64,000 nucleotides of DNA. It comes from RGIG3009 sp045596745. GTDB taxonomy: Bacteria; Bacillota; Clostridia; Oscillospirales; Acutalibacteraceae. The DNA lies in the NCBI GenBank assembly GCA_045596745.1, contig JAZODA010000016.1, positions 88,785 to 152,784 on the forward strand. The letters run 5' to 3'. Shown here in pieces: positions 41,276-49,179 of the stretch. The notes below the pieces were generated by a model that made no database searches, had not been told where the DNA came from, and was given only the letters and a program-made list of their open reading frames with translations. Within the stretch, counting starts at the first letter, position 1. The number at the start of each line of letters is the position of its first letter. A program made the position numbers and the translations under genes.

Positions 41276-42028
41276 TTATTTCGCAGCCGCAACGATGGTG
41301 GCGAAGTCTGCGGGCTTCAGCGAAGCGCCGCCGATCAGACCGCCGTCCACATCGGACTGAGCCAGCAGTTCCGCCGCGTTGGCAGCGTTCATCGAACCGC
41401 CGTACTGAATGGTGACAGCCGCAGCAGCCTCTTTGTTGTACAGGCCGGCAACCACGTCACGGATGAGAGCGCAAACCTCGTTGGCCTGCTCGGCGGTGGC
41501 GGTACGGCCGGTGCCGATGGCCCACACGGGCTCATACGCAATGATGATGCGAGCGAGTTCCTCTTCGGAAACGCCGCCCAGAGCAATCTTGGTCTGCAGA
41601 GCAACGACCTCGCCGGTCACGCCCTGTTCACGCTGCTCCAGATACTCGCCAACGCACAGGATAACGGTCAGGCCGGCATCCAGTGCCGCGCGCACGCGCT
41701 TCTGCACGGTCACGTCGGTCTCGCCGAAGTACTGACGGCGCTCGCTGTGACCGATGATGACGTAACCAACGCCCATTGCCTTGAGCATCTCCGCGGAGAT
41801 TTCGCCGGTGAAAGCGCCGGACTTCTCCCAGTGGCAGTTCTGAGCCGCCACGCCGATTTTGCTGCCCTTTACCGCTTCCAGCGCTGCCGACAGATCCACA
41901 AAGGGAACGCCCACAACGACGTCGCAGGTAGCGTCGGCAACCAACGGTTTAATCGCTTCGATCAGCTCGGTCGCCTCGGCGGGGGTCTTGTTCATTTTCC
42001 AGTTGCCTGCAATAACATACTTACCCAT
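41276..42028 (-). CDS. tpiA: Triosephosphate isomerase
   Basis: It interconverts dihydroxyacetone phosphate and glyceraldehyde-3-phosphate. The 250-residue barrel starts MGKYVIAGNWKMNKT (Asn/Lys substrate site), has VIIGHSERRQYFGE (catalytic His), IIAYEPVWAIGTGRTAT (catalytic Glu and the phosphate lid) and ends GGLIGGASLKPADFATIV. It lies 13 nt after pgk in one operon. Confidence 0.98.
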   Translation of the reverse strand: MGKYVIAGNWKMNKTPAEATELIEAIKPLVADATCDVVVGVPFVDLSAALEAVKGSKIGVAAQNCHWEKSGAFTGEISAEMLKAMGVGYVIIGHSERRQYFGETDVTVQKRVRAALDAGLTVILCVGEYLEQREQGVTGEVVALQTKIALGGVSEEELARIIIAYEPVWAIGTGRTATAEQANEVCALIRDVVAGLYNKEAAAAVTIQYGGSMNAANAAELLAQSDVDGGLIGGASLKPADFATIVAAAK

Positions 42029-42041
42029 GTTTTTTCTCTCC

Positions 42042-43253
42042 TTATTTATCGCTCATTGCCACGATACCCGGAAGCTCTTTGCCCTCCAGGAATTCCAGCG
42101 AAGCACCGCCGCCGGTGGAAATGTGGCTCATTTTGTCGCCGTAGCCCAGCGTGTTGACAGCCGCAGCAGAGTCGCCGCCGCCGATGATGGTGGTAGCGTC
42201 GGTCTCGGCCAGCGCCTTGGCAACCGCGATGGTACCTTCCGCGAGAGTCGGGTTCTCGAACACGCCCATCGGGCCGTTCCAGACAACCGTCTTAGCGGAC
42301 TTCACTTCGGAAGCGAACAGCTCAGCGGTCTTCGGACCGATATCCAGACCCATACGGTCAGCCGGGATTTCGTTCGCAGCAACCACTTCGACGTCGATCG
42401 GGCCGTCGATGGGGTTCGGGAACTCAGCGGCAATCTTGCAGTCGATGGGGAGCAGCAGCTTCACGCCCTTCGCTTCGGCGCGAGCGAGCATTTCGCGGCA
42501 GTAGTCGATCTTCTCGCTATCCAGCAGAGAGGTGCCGACACTGTAGCCCTTAGCAGCCAGGAAGGTGTAAGCCATACCGCCGCCGATAATCAGCGTGTCG
42601 GCCTTGGTCAGCAGGTTTTCGATAACGTTCAGCTTGTCAGCAACCTTAGCACCGCCGAGGATGGTGACAAACGGACGAACCGGGTTCTCAACAGCGTTGC
42701 CGAGGAACTCGATTTCTTTCGCCATCAGGTAGCCGTTAGCGGATTCTTCCACATAGGAAGCCACACCGACGGTGGAGCAGTGAGCGCGGTGAGCAGCACC
42801 GAACGCATCGTTGACAAACAAATCGGCCAGCGAAGCCAGTTCCTTGGACAGCGCTTCACCGTTCTTGGTTTCTTCAGCGCGATAGCGGGTGTTCTGCAAC
42901 AGAACCACATCGCCATCCTTCATAGCGGCAACAGCTTTCTTCGCGTTTTCGCCGACAACTTCATCATCGGCAGCAAACACGACGGGACGACCCAGCTTCT
43001 CCTCCAGGCGCACAGCCACGGGAGCCAGAGACAGTTCCGGCTTGGGCTCGCCCTTCGGCTTGCCGAGGTGAGAGCAGAGAACAACCTTCGCGCCCTGATC
43101 CAGCAGATACTGGATGGTGGGCAGAGCGGCGACAATGCGGTTTTCATCCGTGATCACGCCGTTCTTCAGCGGCACGTTGAAGTCGCAACGGACAAGCACG
43201 CGCTTGCCTTTGACGTTCAGATCTTCGACAGTTTTTTTGTTCAAGAGATTCAT
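42042..43253 (-). CDS. pgk: Phosphoglycerate kinase
   Basis: It makes ATP from 1,3-bisphosphoglycerate. The 403-residue protein has VLVRCDFNVPLKNG, LCSHLGKPKG, and the ATP-domain IIGGGDSAAAVNTLGYGDKMSHISTGG region. The ATG at 43253, with GAAAGGGGAA upstream, gives the typical MNLLNKKTVEDLN; longer frames add 38 unrelated residues. It opens the glycolytic operon with its own promoter. The plus-strand neighbours (mnmE, parA) run away from the origin; this operon runs towards it. Confidence 0.98.
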   Translation of the reverse strand: MNLLNKKTVEDLNVKGKRVLVRCDFNVPLKNGVITDENRIVAALPTIQYLLDQGAKVVLCSHLGKPKGEPKPELSLAPVAVRLEEKLGRPVVFAADDEVVGENAKKAVAAMKDGDVVLLQNTRYRAEETKNGEALSKELASLADLFVNDAFGAAHRAHCSTVGVASYVEESANGYLMAKEIEFLGNAVENPVRPFVTILGGAKVADKLNVIENLLTKADTLIIGGGMAYTFLAAKGYSVGTSLLDSEKIDYCREMLARAEAKGVKLLLPIDCKIAAEFPNPIDGPIDVEVVAANEIPADRMGLDIGPKTAELFASEVKSAKTVVWNGPMGVFENPTLAEGTIAVAKALAETDATTIIGGGDSAAAVNTLGYGDKMSHISTGGGASLEFLEGKELPGIVAMSDK

Positions 43254-43317
43254 GCGAATTCCCCTTTCATACTTTTGGGCGTCTCGCTCCATCGGAAAGA
43301 AACCCCATACATATCTT

Positions 43318-43346
43318 ATTTTACTCTTTTTGCCTTGAATTTTCAA
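43318..43346 (-). promoter_or_regulatory. pgk-tpiA-gpmI promoter
   Basis: TTGAAA (43341-43346), 17 bp, TAAAAT (43318-43323). Confidence 0.75.
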
Positions 43347-43370
43347 GTGTTCTGCGAAAAAAAGCAAAAG

Positions 43371-43399
43371 AAAATCCGCAGCCGAAGACTGCGGATTTT
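43371..43399 (-). terminator. Terminator after the DacF-like gene
   Basis: AAAATCCGCAG and CTGCGGATTTT form an 11-bp stem with a 7-nt loop, 1 nt past the stop, and T-rich on the minus strand. Confidence 0.88.
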
Positions 43400-43400
43400 G

Positions 43401-44762
43401 TTAGTTTTTACGATTGCGGCGACGGCGGTTGTATCGGATGACCAAGAAAACGTATCCGCCGACAAGCAGGAGGACGATGAAGAGGATGAGCAGCATCCAG
43501 CCGGAGGTAAGGAAACCGAACACGGCATTCCAAAATGCCTTCAGACCGCTGTACGGGGCGGCTTCGGCGGCAACCAACGGAACCGAACCGAGCAGCTTGC
43601 CGTCGAGATAAAGGTTCATCGTGCCGAGTGTCTGGCCTTTTTCAATCGGGGCGGTGTAATCGGACGAGGTATACACGATTTCGCGGGTCACTTTTTTAAG
43701 ATCGGTTCCTGCTTTGACCACCGTGTTGAGTTCATCGGCGGGGACAAGCGAAACGTGGTCACGGTCGGCGCAATCGGTGACCGACACTCGACCGACCGGT
43801 TCGTTTTTACGAAGCAACGTGACATACGTGAAATCCAGCAGGCCCCAGCGAATCAGCAATCTGGCGTCAGCGTACGCGGCGTAGGTCAACTCGCCCTTTT
43901 CGTTTTTCTTGGGCGCACCCATCACGACCGCCATATAGTCGTAACCGTCTTTGCTGCCGTATTCCACCAGACTCATTTCGGTGAGCGTACCACCGGTGCG
44001 TCCGCCGTCGGCATAGGTGTAAAAGGCGGGCGAGGTGTAGCGCACCATATCGTTACTGCTGGGCCAGCTGCGGCGAGAGCCGTGTTTTACCGGCGTTACC
44101 GAATATTCGGTCATTTCCAGCATTGCGGCGACTTCGGGATATTGCATCGCGTAGCGGGTAAAGGTAACAACATCACGGGCGGACATATACTGACCGTCGT
44201 CGTTAAGACCCATCACGTTGGTAAAATGTGAGTTAGTACAGCCAAGCTCCTTGGAAAAGGCGTTGAGACCATCCACAAACGCTTCGGGCGAACCCGACAA
44301 CGCCGTGGCCAGCGTAACCGCGCTGTCGGCGGCGGTCTGGATGGCACAGACCGACAGCAAATCGCGCAGTGTCCATACCTCGCCGTAGTTCATCAGTGCC
44401 ACATGCAGCCCGGTGCCTGCCACGTAGTGGTTGAACAGATACAAGGTGTACTCGGCGGTTTGCGTGTCGACATCGATGTTCTGCTCGGTAATCAGCTTCA
44501 TAGCGTAGCCGAGCATCGCAACGCGCATCAACGCGCCGGGCTGATATCGAACATCCGCCTCTTTTTCATACAGCACGACGTCCTGCTCGGGACGGATGCC
44601 CATATACAGCATCATCGCCGAGGGAGAAACGATGGTTTCCTCCTCGGTTTCAGGGAATTCATATAGCGGTTTTGCGGCGGCCACCGAAAACGTGACGGTA
44701 CACAGCAGAACCACCGTAAGTACCGCGCAAGCGATGCGCCGAAGACAGCGTGCGTGCGTCAT
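43401..44762 (-). CDS. DacF-like (peptidase S11) protein with altered catalytic motifs
   Basis: The 453-residue protein has the S11 D,D-carboxypeptidase layout: signal peptide (about 1-29), transpeptidase-like domain (about 40-290), a DacA-type C-terminal beta domain (about 310-400) and a C-terminal membrane anchor (about 415-440) with a basic tail. Aligned by eye with B. subtilis DacF, all three active-site motifs differ: SxxK reads A-L-M-R (in QPGALMRVAM), SxN reads T-A-A (in AIQTAADSAV), and KTG reads R-T-G (in DGGRTGGT). It is therefore probably not a working carboxypeptidase, though it may bind peptidoglycan. The surrounding fold is intact, with no frameshift. It lies 24 nt after the UDG gene. 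Confidence 0.85.
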   Translation of the reverse strand: MTHARCLRRIACAVLTVVLLCTVTFSVAAAKPLYEFPETEEETIVSPSAMMLYMGIRPEQDVVLYEKEADVRYQPGALMRVAMLGYAMKLITEQNIDVDTQTAEYTLYLFNHYVAGTGLHVALMNYGEVWTLRDLLSVCAIQTAADSAVTLATALSGSPEAFVDGLNAFSKELGCTNSHFTNVMGLNDDGQYMSARDVVTFTRYAMQYPEVAAMLEMTEYSVTPVKHGSRRSWPSSNDMVRYTSPAFYTYADGGRTGGTLTEMSLVEYGSKDGYDYMAVVMGAPKKNEKGELTYAAYADARLLIRWGLLDFTYVTLLRKNEPVGRVSVTDCADRDHVSLVPADELNTVVKAGTDLKKVTREIVYTSSDYTAPIEKGQTLGTMNLYLDGKLLGSVPLVAAEAAPYSGLKAFWNAVFGFLTSGWMLLILFIVLLLVGGYVFLVIRYNRRRRNRKN

Positions 44763-44786
44763 AAAAGACGACTCCTTACAACAAAA

Positions 44787-45374
44787 TTATTCAAAAACCA
44801 ACTCGGTGTTGGTGCAAATTTCAAGGATTTTATCCCGAAGCGTGAAGAAATCCGCCAAAGCGGCAGGTTTCTGGTTGGGGTTGCGAAGAATGGCAGCGGG
44901 ATGGAACATACCCATATACAACACGCCGTCCTTTTCGAAAAACTCGCCGTGTTGCTTGGTAACTTTGAATTCCGGAGAAATCATGCGGAACGCCGCAACG
45001 CGTCCGAGGCAAACGACGATTTTCGGGCGAATGTACGCAATCTGATCGGCCAGCCAGTGAGCGCAGGCATCCTGCTCCTCCGGCAACGGGTCGCGATTCT
45101 GCGGCGGACGACATTTCACCATATTGGCGATGTAGATGTTGTGCTTGCGGGAGAGGCCCACCGCCGCCAGCATCGTATCCAGCAGCTTGCCGCCGCGGCC
45201 GACAAACGGCTCACCCTGCAGATCTTCGTTTTCGCCGGGGCCTTCGCCGATAAACAGCACTTCGGCTTTCGGATTGCCGATGCCGAACACGACATTGTGC
45301 CGTGTTTCACACAATCCGCAGGCGCGGCAGGTCTTGCAGGCCTGTTGTAATTCGATAAATGCGGCTTCGTTCAT
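44787..45374 (-). CDS. Type-4 uracil-DNA glycosylase (Fe-S)
   Basis: It removes uracil from DNA. The 195-residue protein has the iron-sulphur cysteines of the family: Cys13 and Cys16 (CKTCRACGLC region) and two later ones in VKCRPPQNRDP and EEQDACAHW. Catalytic-fold motifs are FIGEGPGENEDLQGEPFVGRGG (motif A region) and FHPAAILRNP (motif B). Type-4 enzymes are common where the classical Ung is missing; whether Ung is present elsewhere is unknown. It comes first in the two-gene run with the DacF-like gene. Confidence 0.95.
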   Translation of the reverse strand: MNEAAFIELQQACKTCRACGLCETRHNVVFGIGNPKAEVLFIGEGPGENEDLQGEPFVGRGGKLLDTMLAAVGLSRKHNIYIANMVKCRPPQNRDPLPEEQDACAHWLADQIAYIRPKIVVCLGRVAAFRMISPEFKVTKQHGEFFEKDGVLYMGMFHPAAILRNPNQKPAALADFFTLRDKILEICTNTELVFE

Positions 45375-45502
45375 AATGTATCCGCCCTTTATATTATATT
45401 ACATTATATATAGTACTTATAGCATACCATACTCCGCCGTCGAAGTAAAGGCGCGAGACCGACTTTTTTGTGCGGAAACCATACGAATTTTGTGCAGGAA
45501 AA

Positions 45503-45518
45503 TGTTTCATGTGAAACA
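45503..45518. promoter_or_regulatory. parS site (upstream of parA)
   Basis: TGTTTCATGTGAAACA differs from the consensus TGTTTCACGTGAAACA by one base and is extended by AA/TT to a longer palindrome. It lies 91 bp before parA, as expected for a ParB nucleation site near the origin. Confidence 0.88.
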
Positions 45519-45608
45519 TTTTCGAAAAAAGTGCTTTTGTTTTTCAAATTTCCCCTTTTCATGCCGAAAAAAGTGTGCTATGATTAAGAAACGATAAGAG
45601 GTGACAGT

Positions 45609-46370
45609 ATGGGCAAGATTATTGCCGTTGTAAACCAAAAAGGCGGCGTGGGCAAAACCACGACGACAGTAAATCTGACTTCGGCGGTGGGCGCCGCCGG
45701 AAAACGGTGTCTGCTGGTCGACCTCGACCCGCAGGGTAACGCCACGAGCGGTGTGGGTATCGACAAACGGCAAACACCCGTGTCGGTGTATGAGCTGCTG
45801 ATTGGCAAAGGCGCTGTGGAGGCGGCGGTAAGAACCACGCCCTACCGTAACGTCGATGTGTTGCCGTCCAGCATTCAGCTTGCCGGTGCCGAAATCGAGA
45901 TGGTGGAGCTCAGCCGCCGTGAAAGCCGACTGAAAGCGGTGCTTGCGACGCTGCGCGAACGATATGACTATGTGTTTATCGATTGTCCGCCGTCGCTTGG
46001 TCTGCTGACATTGAACGCCTTGTGCGCCGCCGACACGTTGCTTGTGCCGATTCAGTGCGAGTACTACGCGCTGGAGGGTCTCTCGCAGCTGATGGCGACG
46101 GTGCGTCAGGTAAAACGCCTGTATAATCCGCAACTGGAGCTGGAGGGCGTGTTGCTGACGATGTTTGACGGTCGTCTGAACCTGACACAGCAGGTGGTTG
46201 CCGAAGTAAAGCGGTTTTTCCCGCGCAAGGTGTTTGCTACGCCGATTCCGCGCAGTGTGCGGTTGTCGGAGGCGCCGAGCTTCGGAAAACCCATCAACTA
46301 CTACGATAAGCATTCCAAAGGCGCGCTGGCGTACGATCGGCTTGCCGAGGAATTGATTACCGGACGATAA
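45609..46370 (+). CDS. parA: Chromosome partitioning ATPase ParA/Soj
   Basis: ParA/Soj is a DNA-binding ATPase that moves ParB-parS complexes and, in B. subtilis, regulates DnaA. The 253-residue protein starts MGKIIAVVNQKGGVGKTTTTV (deviant Walker A, second Lys), with LLVDLDPQGNATSG and YVFIDCPPSLGLLTLNAL. There is no N-terminal HTH, so it is the chromosomal type. It follows GAGGTG and precedes parB by 12 nt. Confidence 0.96.
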   Translation: MGKIIAVVNQKGGVGKTTTTVNLTSAVGAAGKRCLLVDLDPQGNATSGVGIDKRQTPVSVYELLIGKGAVEAAVRTTPYRNVDVLPSSIQLAGAEIEMVELSRRESRLKAVLATLRERYDYVFIDCPPSLGLLTLNALCAADTLLVPIQCEYYALEGLSQLMATVRQVKRLYNPQLELEGVLLTMFDGRLNLTQQVVAEVKRFFPRKVFATPIPRSVRLSEAPSFGKPINYYDKHSKGALAYDRLAEELITGR

Positions 46371-46382
46371 GGGGGAGAGAGT

Positions 46383-47237
46383 ATGGCTTCGAAAGTTGGC
46401 GGTCTTGGCAGAGGCTTGGATGCTTTGTTTGCCGAGAACGCGGTAGAAGAACAGGGAAAAGCGGTTTCGCTGCGCATTTCCGAAATCGAGCCGAACCGCG
46501 ATCAGCCCCGAAAGCAGTTTGACGAGGCGGCACTGGCGGATTTGTCGGCGTCCATCGCACAGCACGGTGTGCTGCAACCGCTTCTGGTGCGACCGCTTCC
46601 CGGCGGTGGCTATCAGCTGGTAGCCGGTGAACGCCGTTGGCGCGCTTCCCGTATGGCAGGATTGACCGAAGTGCCGGTGGTTATTCGCGAAATGACAGAC
46701 CGGGAGGCTTCGGAGCTGGCGCTGATTGAAAATCTGCAACGCCAGGACCTGAATCCGATGGAAGAAGCGCTGGGCTATCGCACACTGATGGAACAGTACG
46801 GAATGACGCAGGAAGAGGCGGCACGCGCGGTGAACAAATCGCGTCCCGCGGTTGCCAATGCGTTGCGTCTGCTGAATTTGCCGGATGAGCTCGCCGAAAT
46901 GGTGCGCGATGGACGGTTGTCGGCGGGTCACGCACGCACGCTGCTGTCGTTTGAAACCGCAGAAGCGCAAAAAGAAGCTGCTGCGGCGGTGCTCAAGCAG
47001 GATCTTTCGGTGCGAGCGCTGGAAAAACTGGCAAAATCGTCACGAAGTACCAAGCGGGCGGAGAAATCGGTTCGCCGCCGCGATAGTTTGTTTGACGAGG
47101 TCGAAATCGTTCTGACCGAACAGCTCGGACGCAAGGTTCGTGTGGTGGATCGGGGCGAAAACGGCGTGTTGCAGTTGGAGTTTTATTCTAAAGACGATCT
47201 GACGGCGCTGTGCAATCAGCTGGCGCCGCAGCAATAA
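46383..47237 (+). CDS. parB: Chromosome partitioning protein ParB/Spo0J
   Basis: ParB is a CTP-dependent clamp that loads at parS. The 284-residue protein has GLGRGLDALFAE at the N-terminus, the ParB/Srx domain with NRDQPRKQFDE and VAGERRWRASRMAGL (the CTP-site GERRxRA motif), the HTH MTQEEAARAVNKSRPAVANALRLLNLP and a C-terminal dimer domain. Two parS sites lie close by (45503 and 48536). There is no noc-like second copy here. Confidence 0.96.
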   Translation: MASKVGGLGRGLDALFAENAVEEQGKAVSLRISEIEPNRDQPRKQFDEAALADLSASIAQHGVLQPLLVRPLPGGGYQLVAGERRWRASRMAGLTEVPVVIREMTDREASELALIENLQRQDLNPMEEALGYRTLMEQYGMTQEEAARAVNKSRPAVANALRLLNLPDELAEMVRDGRLSAGHARTLLSFETAEAQKEAAAAVLKQDLSVRALEKLAKSSRSTKRAEKSVRRRDSLFDEVEIVLTEQLGRKVRVVDRGENGVLQLEFYSKDDLTALCNQLAPQQ

Positions 47238-47252
47238 GAGAGGGAGAGTATA

Positions 47253-48536
47253 ATGGTAGACATTAAATTGGTACGTAGCGAACCGGAATTCGTAAAAGCG
47301 GCTGTCCGCAAGCGCGAGATGAATTTGGACAGCGTTATCGACGAGATTCTGGAGATTGATGCCGAGCGCCGTCGCCTGTCGGGCGAGACCGACGCGCTGA
47401 AGGCACAGCAGAACGCGGCTTCCAAGCAGATTCCGCAGATTAAAAAGGCGGGCGGCGATGTTTCGGCCATTATGGCGGAGATGAAAGAGATTTCCGCAAA
47501 GGTTAAAGAGGCTGATACGGCAATCGCTGAGCTGGAAGAAAAGCAGAAGTCGCTGCTCCTCTCCATCCCCAACCTGCCGGATCCCGACCTGAAAGAGGGC
47601 GGAAAGGAAAACAATGAGCCTGTTCACTACTTTGGCGAGCAGCCGAAGTTCGATTTCCCCATCCGCAACCATGTGGAGCTGTGCGAGGGCCTTGGCCTGA
47701 TCGACTACGAGCGCGGCGCCAAGATTGCCGGCAACGGTTGCTGGATTTATCGCGGTATGGGTTCTCGTCTGGAGTGGGCGATTCTCAACTTCTTCATCGA
47801 TGAGCACCTGCGTGACGGTTATGAGTTCATTCTGCCGCCGCATATGCTGGGCTACGAGTGCGGTTATGTTGCCGGTCAGTTCCCGAAGTTCGAGGACGAA
47901 GTGTACTGGATTCAGAATCCCACCAGCTCGGATCGCAAGTTTATGCTGCCCACCGCCGAAACGGCGCTGGTTAACCTGCATCGTGACGAGATTATCCCGC
48001 GCGAGGAGCTGCCGCGCAAGTACATTGCGTACACCCCCTGCTACCGCCGTGAAGCGGGCAGCTATCGCTCGGAAGAGCGCGGTATGATTCGCGGTCACCA
48101 GTTCAACAAGGTGGAAATGGTGCAGTACACCACCGCCGAAGGCTCCGATGCCGCGTTTGAGGAGCTGGTCGGCAAGGCGGAGCGCCTGGTTCAGAAGCTG
48201 GGCCTGCACTATCGCCTCTGTAAGCTCGCTGCGGGCGACTGCTCCTTCTCGATGGCTCGCACCTCGGATATCGAAGTGTGGATTCCCAGCATGGGCATTT
48301 ATAAGGAAGTCAGCTCGGCTTCCAACGGCCGTGACTATCAGGCTCGCCGCGGCAACGTGAAGTATCGCGACGAAAACGGCAAGCTGCAGCTGGCACACAC
48401 GCTCAACGCGTCCGGTCTGGCTACCAGCCGTGTTATCCCGGCACTGGTTGAGCAGTATCAGAATGAAGACGGCTCGGTGACGGTTCCCGAAGTGCTGCGT
48501 CCGTATCTGGGCGGCATCGAGGTTCTCAAACCCTGA
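47253..48536 (+). CDS. serS: Seryl-tRNA synthetase
   Basis: SerRS charges tRNA-Ser (and tRNA-Sec). The 427-residue class II enzyme has the long N-terminal coiled coil (about 25-100, ERRRLSGETDALKAQQN), motif 2 in FRS-type segment REAGSYRSEERGMIRGHQFNKVEM, and motif 3 NASGLATSRVIPALVEQYQNEDG. GAGAGGGAGAG precedes the ATG. It is downstream of parB and may be transcribed with parAB. Confidence 0.97.
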   Translation: MVDIKLVRSEPEFVKAAVRKREMNLDSVIDEILEIDAERRRLSGETDALKAQQNAASKQIPQIKKAGGDVSAIMAEMKEISAKVKEADTAIAELEEKQKSLLLSIPNLPDPDLKEGGKENNEPVHYFGEQPKFDFPIRNHVELCEGLGLIDYERGAKIAGNGCWIYRGMGSRLEWAILNFFIDEHLRDGYEFILPPHMLGYECGYVAGQFPKFEDEVYWIQNPTSSDRKFMLPTAETALVNLHRDEIIPREELPRKYIAYTPCYRREAGSYRSEERGMIRGHQFNKVEMVQYTTAEGSDAAFEELVGKAERLVQKLGLHYRLCKLAAGDCSFSMARTSDIEVWIPSMGIYKEVSSASNGRDYQARRGNVKYRDENGKLQLAHTLNASGLATSRVIPALVEQYQNEDGSVTVPEVLRPYLGGIEVLKP

Positions 48537-48551
48537 GTTTCACGTGAAACA
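48536..48551. promoter_or_regulatory. parS site (after serS)
   Basis: AGTTTCACGTGAAACA matches the consensus at 15 of 16 positions (first base A). The first base is the last base of the serS stop codon, so the site starts at the serS end; it lies 25 bp before the candidate riboswitch of queT. Confidence 0.88.
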
Positions 48552-48573
48552 GGTCAGTTCGAAACCATCCTGA

Positions 48574-48610
48574 CCCCGCAGCAGTACTGCGGAAATCAAA
48601 ACTATGGAGG
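48574..48610 (+). promoter_or_regulatory. Candidate preQ1-I riboswitch for queT
   Basis: A 5-bp stem CCGCA/TGCGG (48576-48580, 48588-48592) encloses loop GCAGTAC, followed by the A-rich tail AAATCAAAACTATGGAGG that contains the ribosome binding site. The loop GCAGTA and tail CAAAAC-A-GG resemble type 2 preQ1-I aptamers, and the gene it leads into is a queuosine-precursor transporter. The loop is shorter than the known aptamers I recall, so the call is tentative. Confidence 0.45.
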
Positions 48611-48619
48611 CGTTCCCTT

Positions 48620-49132
48620 GTGAAAAACAGAAGATCGGTACGGTTTTTGACGCAGAGCGGCTTGTTTGCCGCTCTGTACGTCGCTTTGACGATGCTGTTG
48701 CAGCCCATCTGCTTCGGTCCGGTGCAATGTCGGTTGTCGGAAGCGCTGACAATTCTGCCGGTGTATTTCCCGGCGGCGATTCCGGGGTTGACGGTAGGAT
48801 GTTTTTTGTCGAATCTGCTCGGTTTGACAATGGGACTGAACCCTGCAGGTGCGATGGATTTGCTGCTGGGTACGGCGGCAACCGGCATCGCCGCGGTGCT
48901 TTCTTACCTGCTGCGGCAGGTGCGCGTTTGCAAACTGCCGCTGGCGGCAACGGTTCCGCCGGTTCTGGTCAATGCGGTGGTAGTCGGCGCAGAGCTGTAT
49001 CTGGTATACGGCGGTATGTCGCTGGCAGCGCATATGGCACTTGTCGGCGTGGGACAGCTGGTCGCCTGTACGGGTGGCGGACTGTTGGTGGCGTTGGCGA
49101 TTGAAAAGACCGGTATCCGACATCGATTGTAA
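48620..49132 (+). CDS. queT: Queuosine precursor transporter, QueT family
   Basis: The 170-residue membrane protein has about five spans and the QueT-family start (SGLFAALYVALTMLLQPICFGPVQCRLSEALTILP split by a Pro-rich turn, and GLTVGCFLSNLL). QueT proteins are thought to be substrate-specific ECF components that import preQ1 or queuine for tRNA anticodon modification. The start is a GTG at 48620, 9 nt after GGAGG, whose ribosome binding site lies in the putative riboswitch tail. Energy-coupling genes are not nearby. Confidence 0.85.
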   Translation: MKNRRSVRFLTQSGLFAALYVALTMLLQPICFGPVQCRLSEALTILPVYFPAAIPGLTVGCFLSNLLGLTMGLNPAGAMDLLLGTAATGIAAVLSYLLRQVRVCKLPLAATVPPVLVNAVVVGAELYLVYGGMSLAAHMALVGVGQLVACTGGGLLVALAIEKTGIRHRL

Positions 49133-49137
49133 ACAAA

Positions 49138-49169
49138 AAAGCGGACGCTTCGAGTGAAGCGTCCGCTTT
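49138..49169. terminator. Bidirectional terminator between queT and DUF1624 genes
   Basis: AAAGCGGACGCTTC and GAAGCGTCCGCTTT form a 14-bp stem with a 4-nt loop, with A/T runs for both strands. Confidence 0.92.
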
Positions 49170-49179
49170 GCCAATCGTA

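Noticed and set aside
43401..44762. A pseudogene call for the DacF-like gene
   Set aside because: The frame is uninterrupted, with signal peptide, C-terminal domain and anchor intact; only active-site residues are changed, which fits a non-catalytic protein better than decay.
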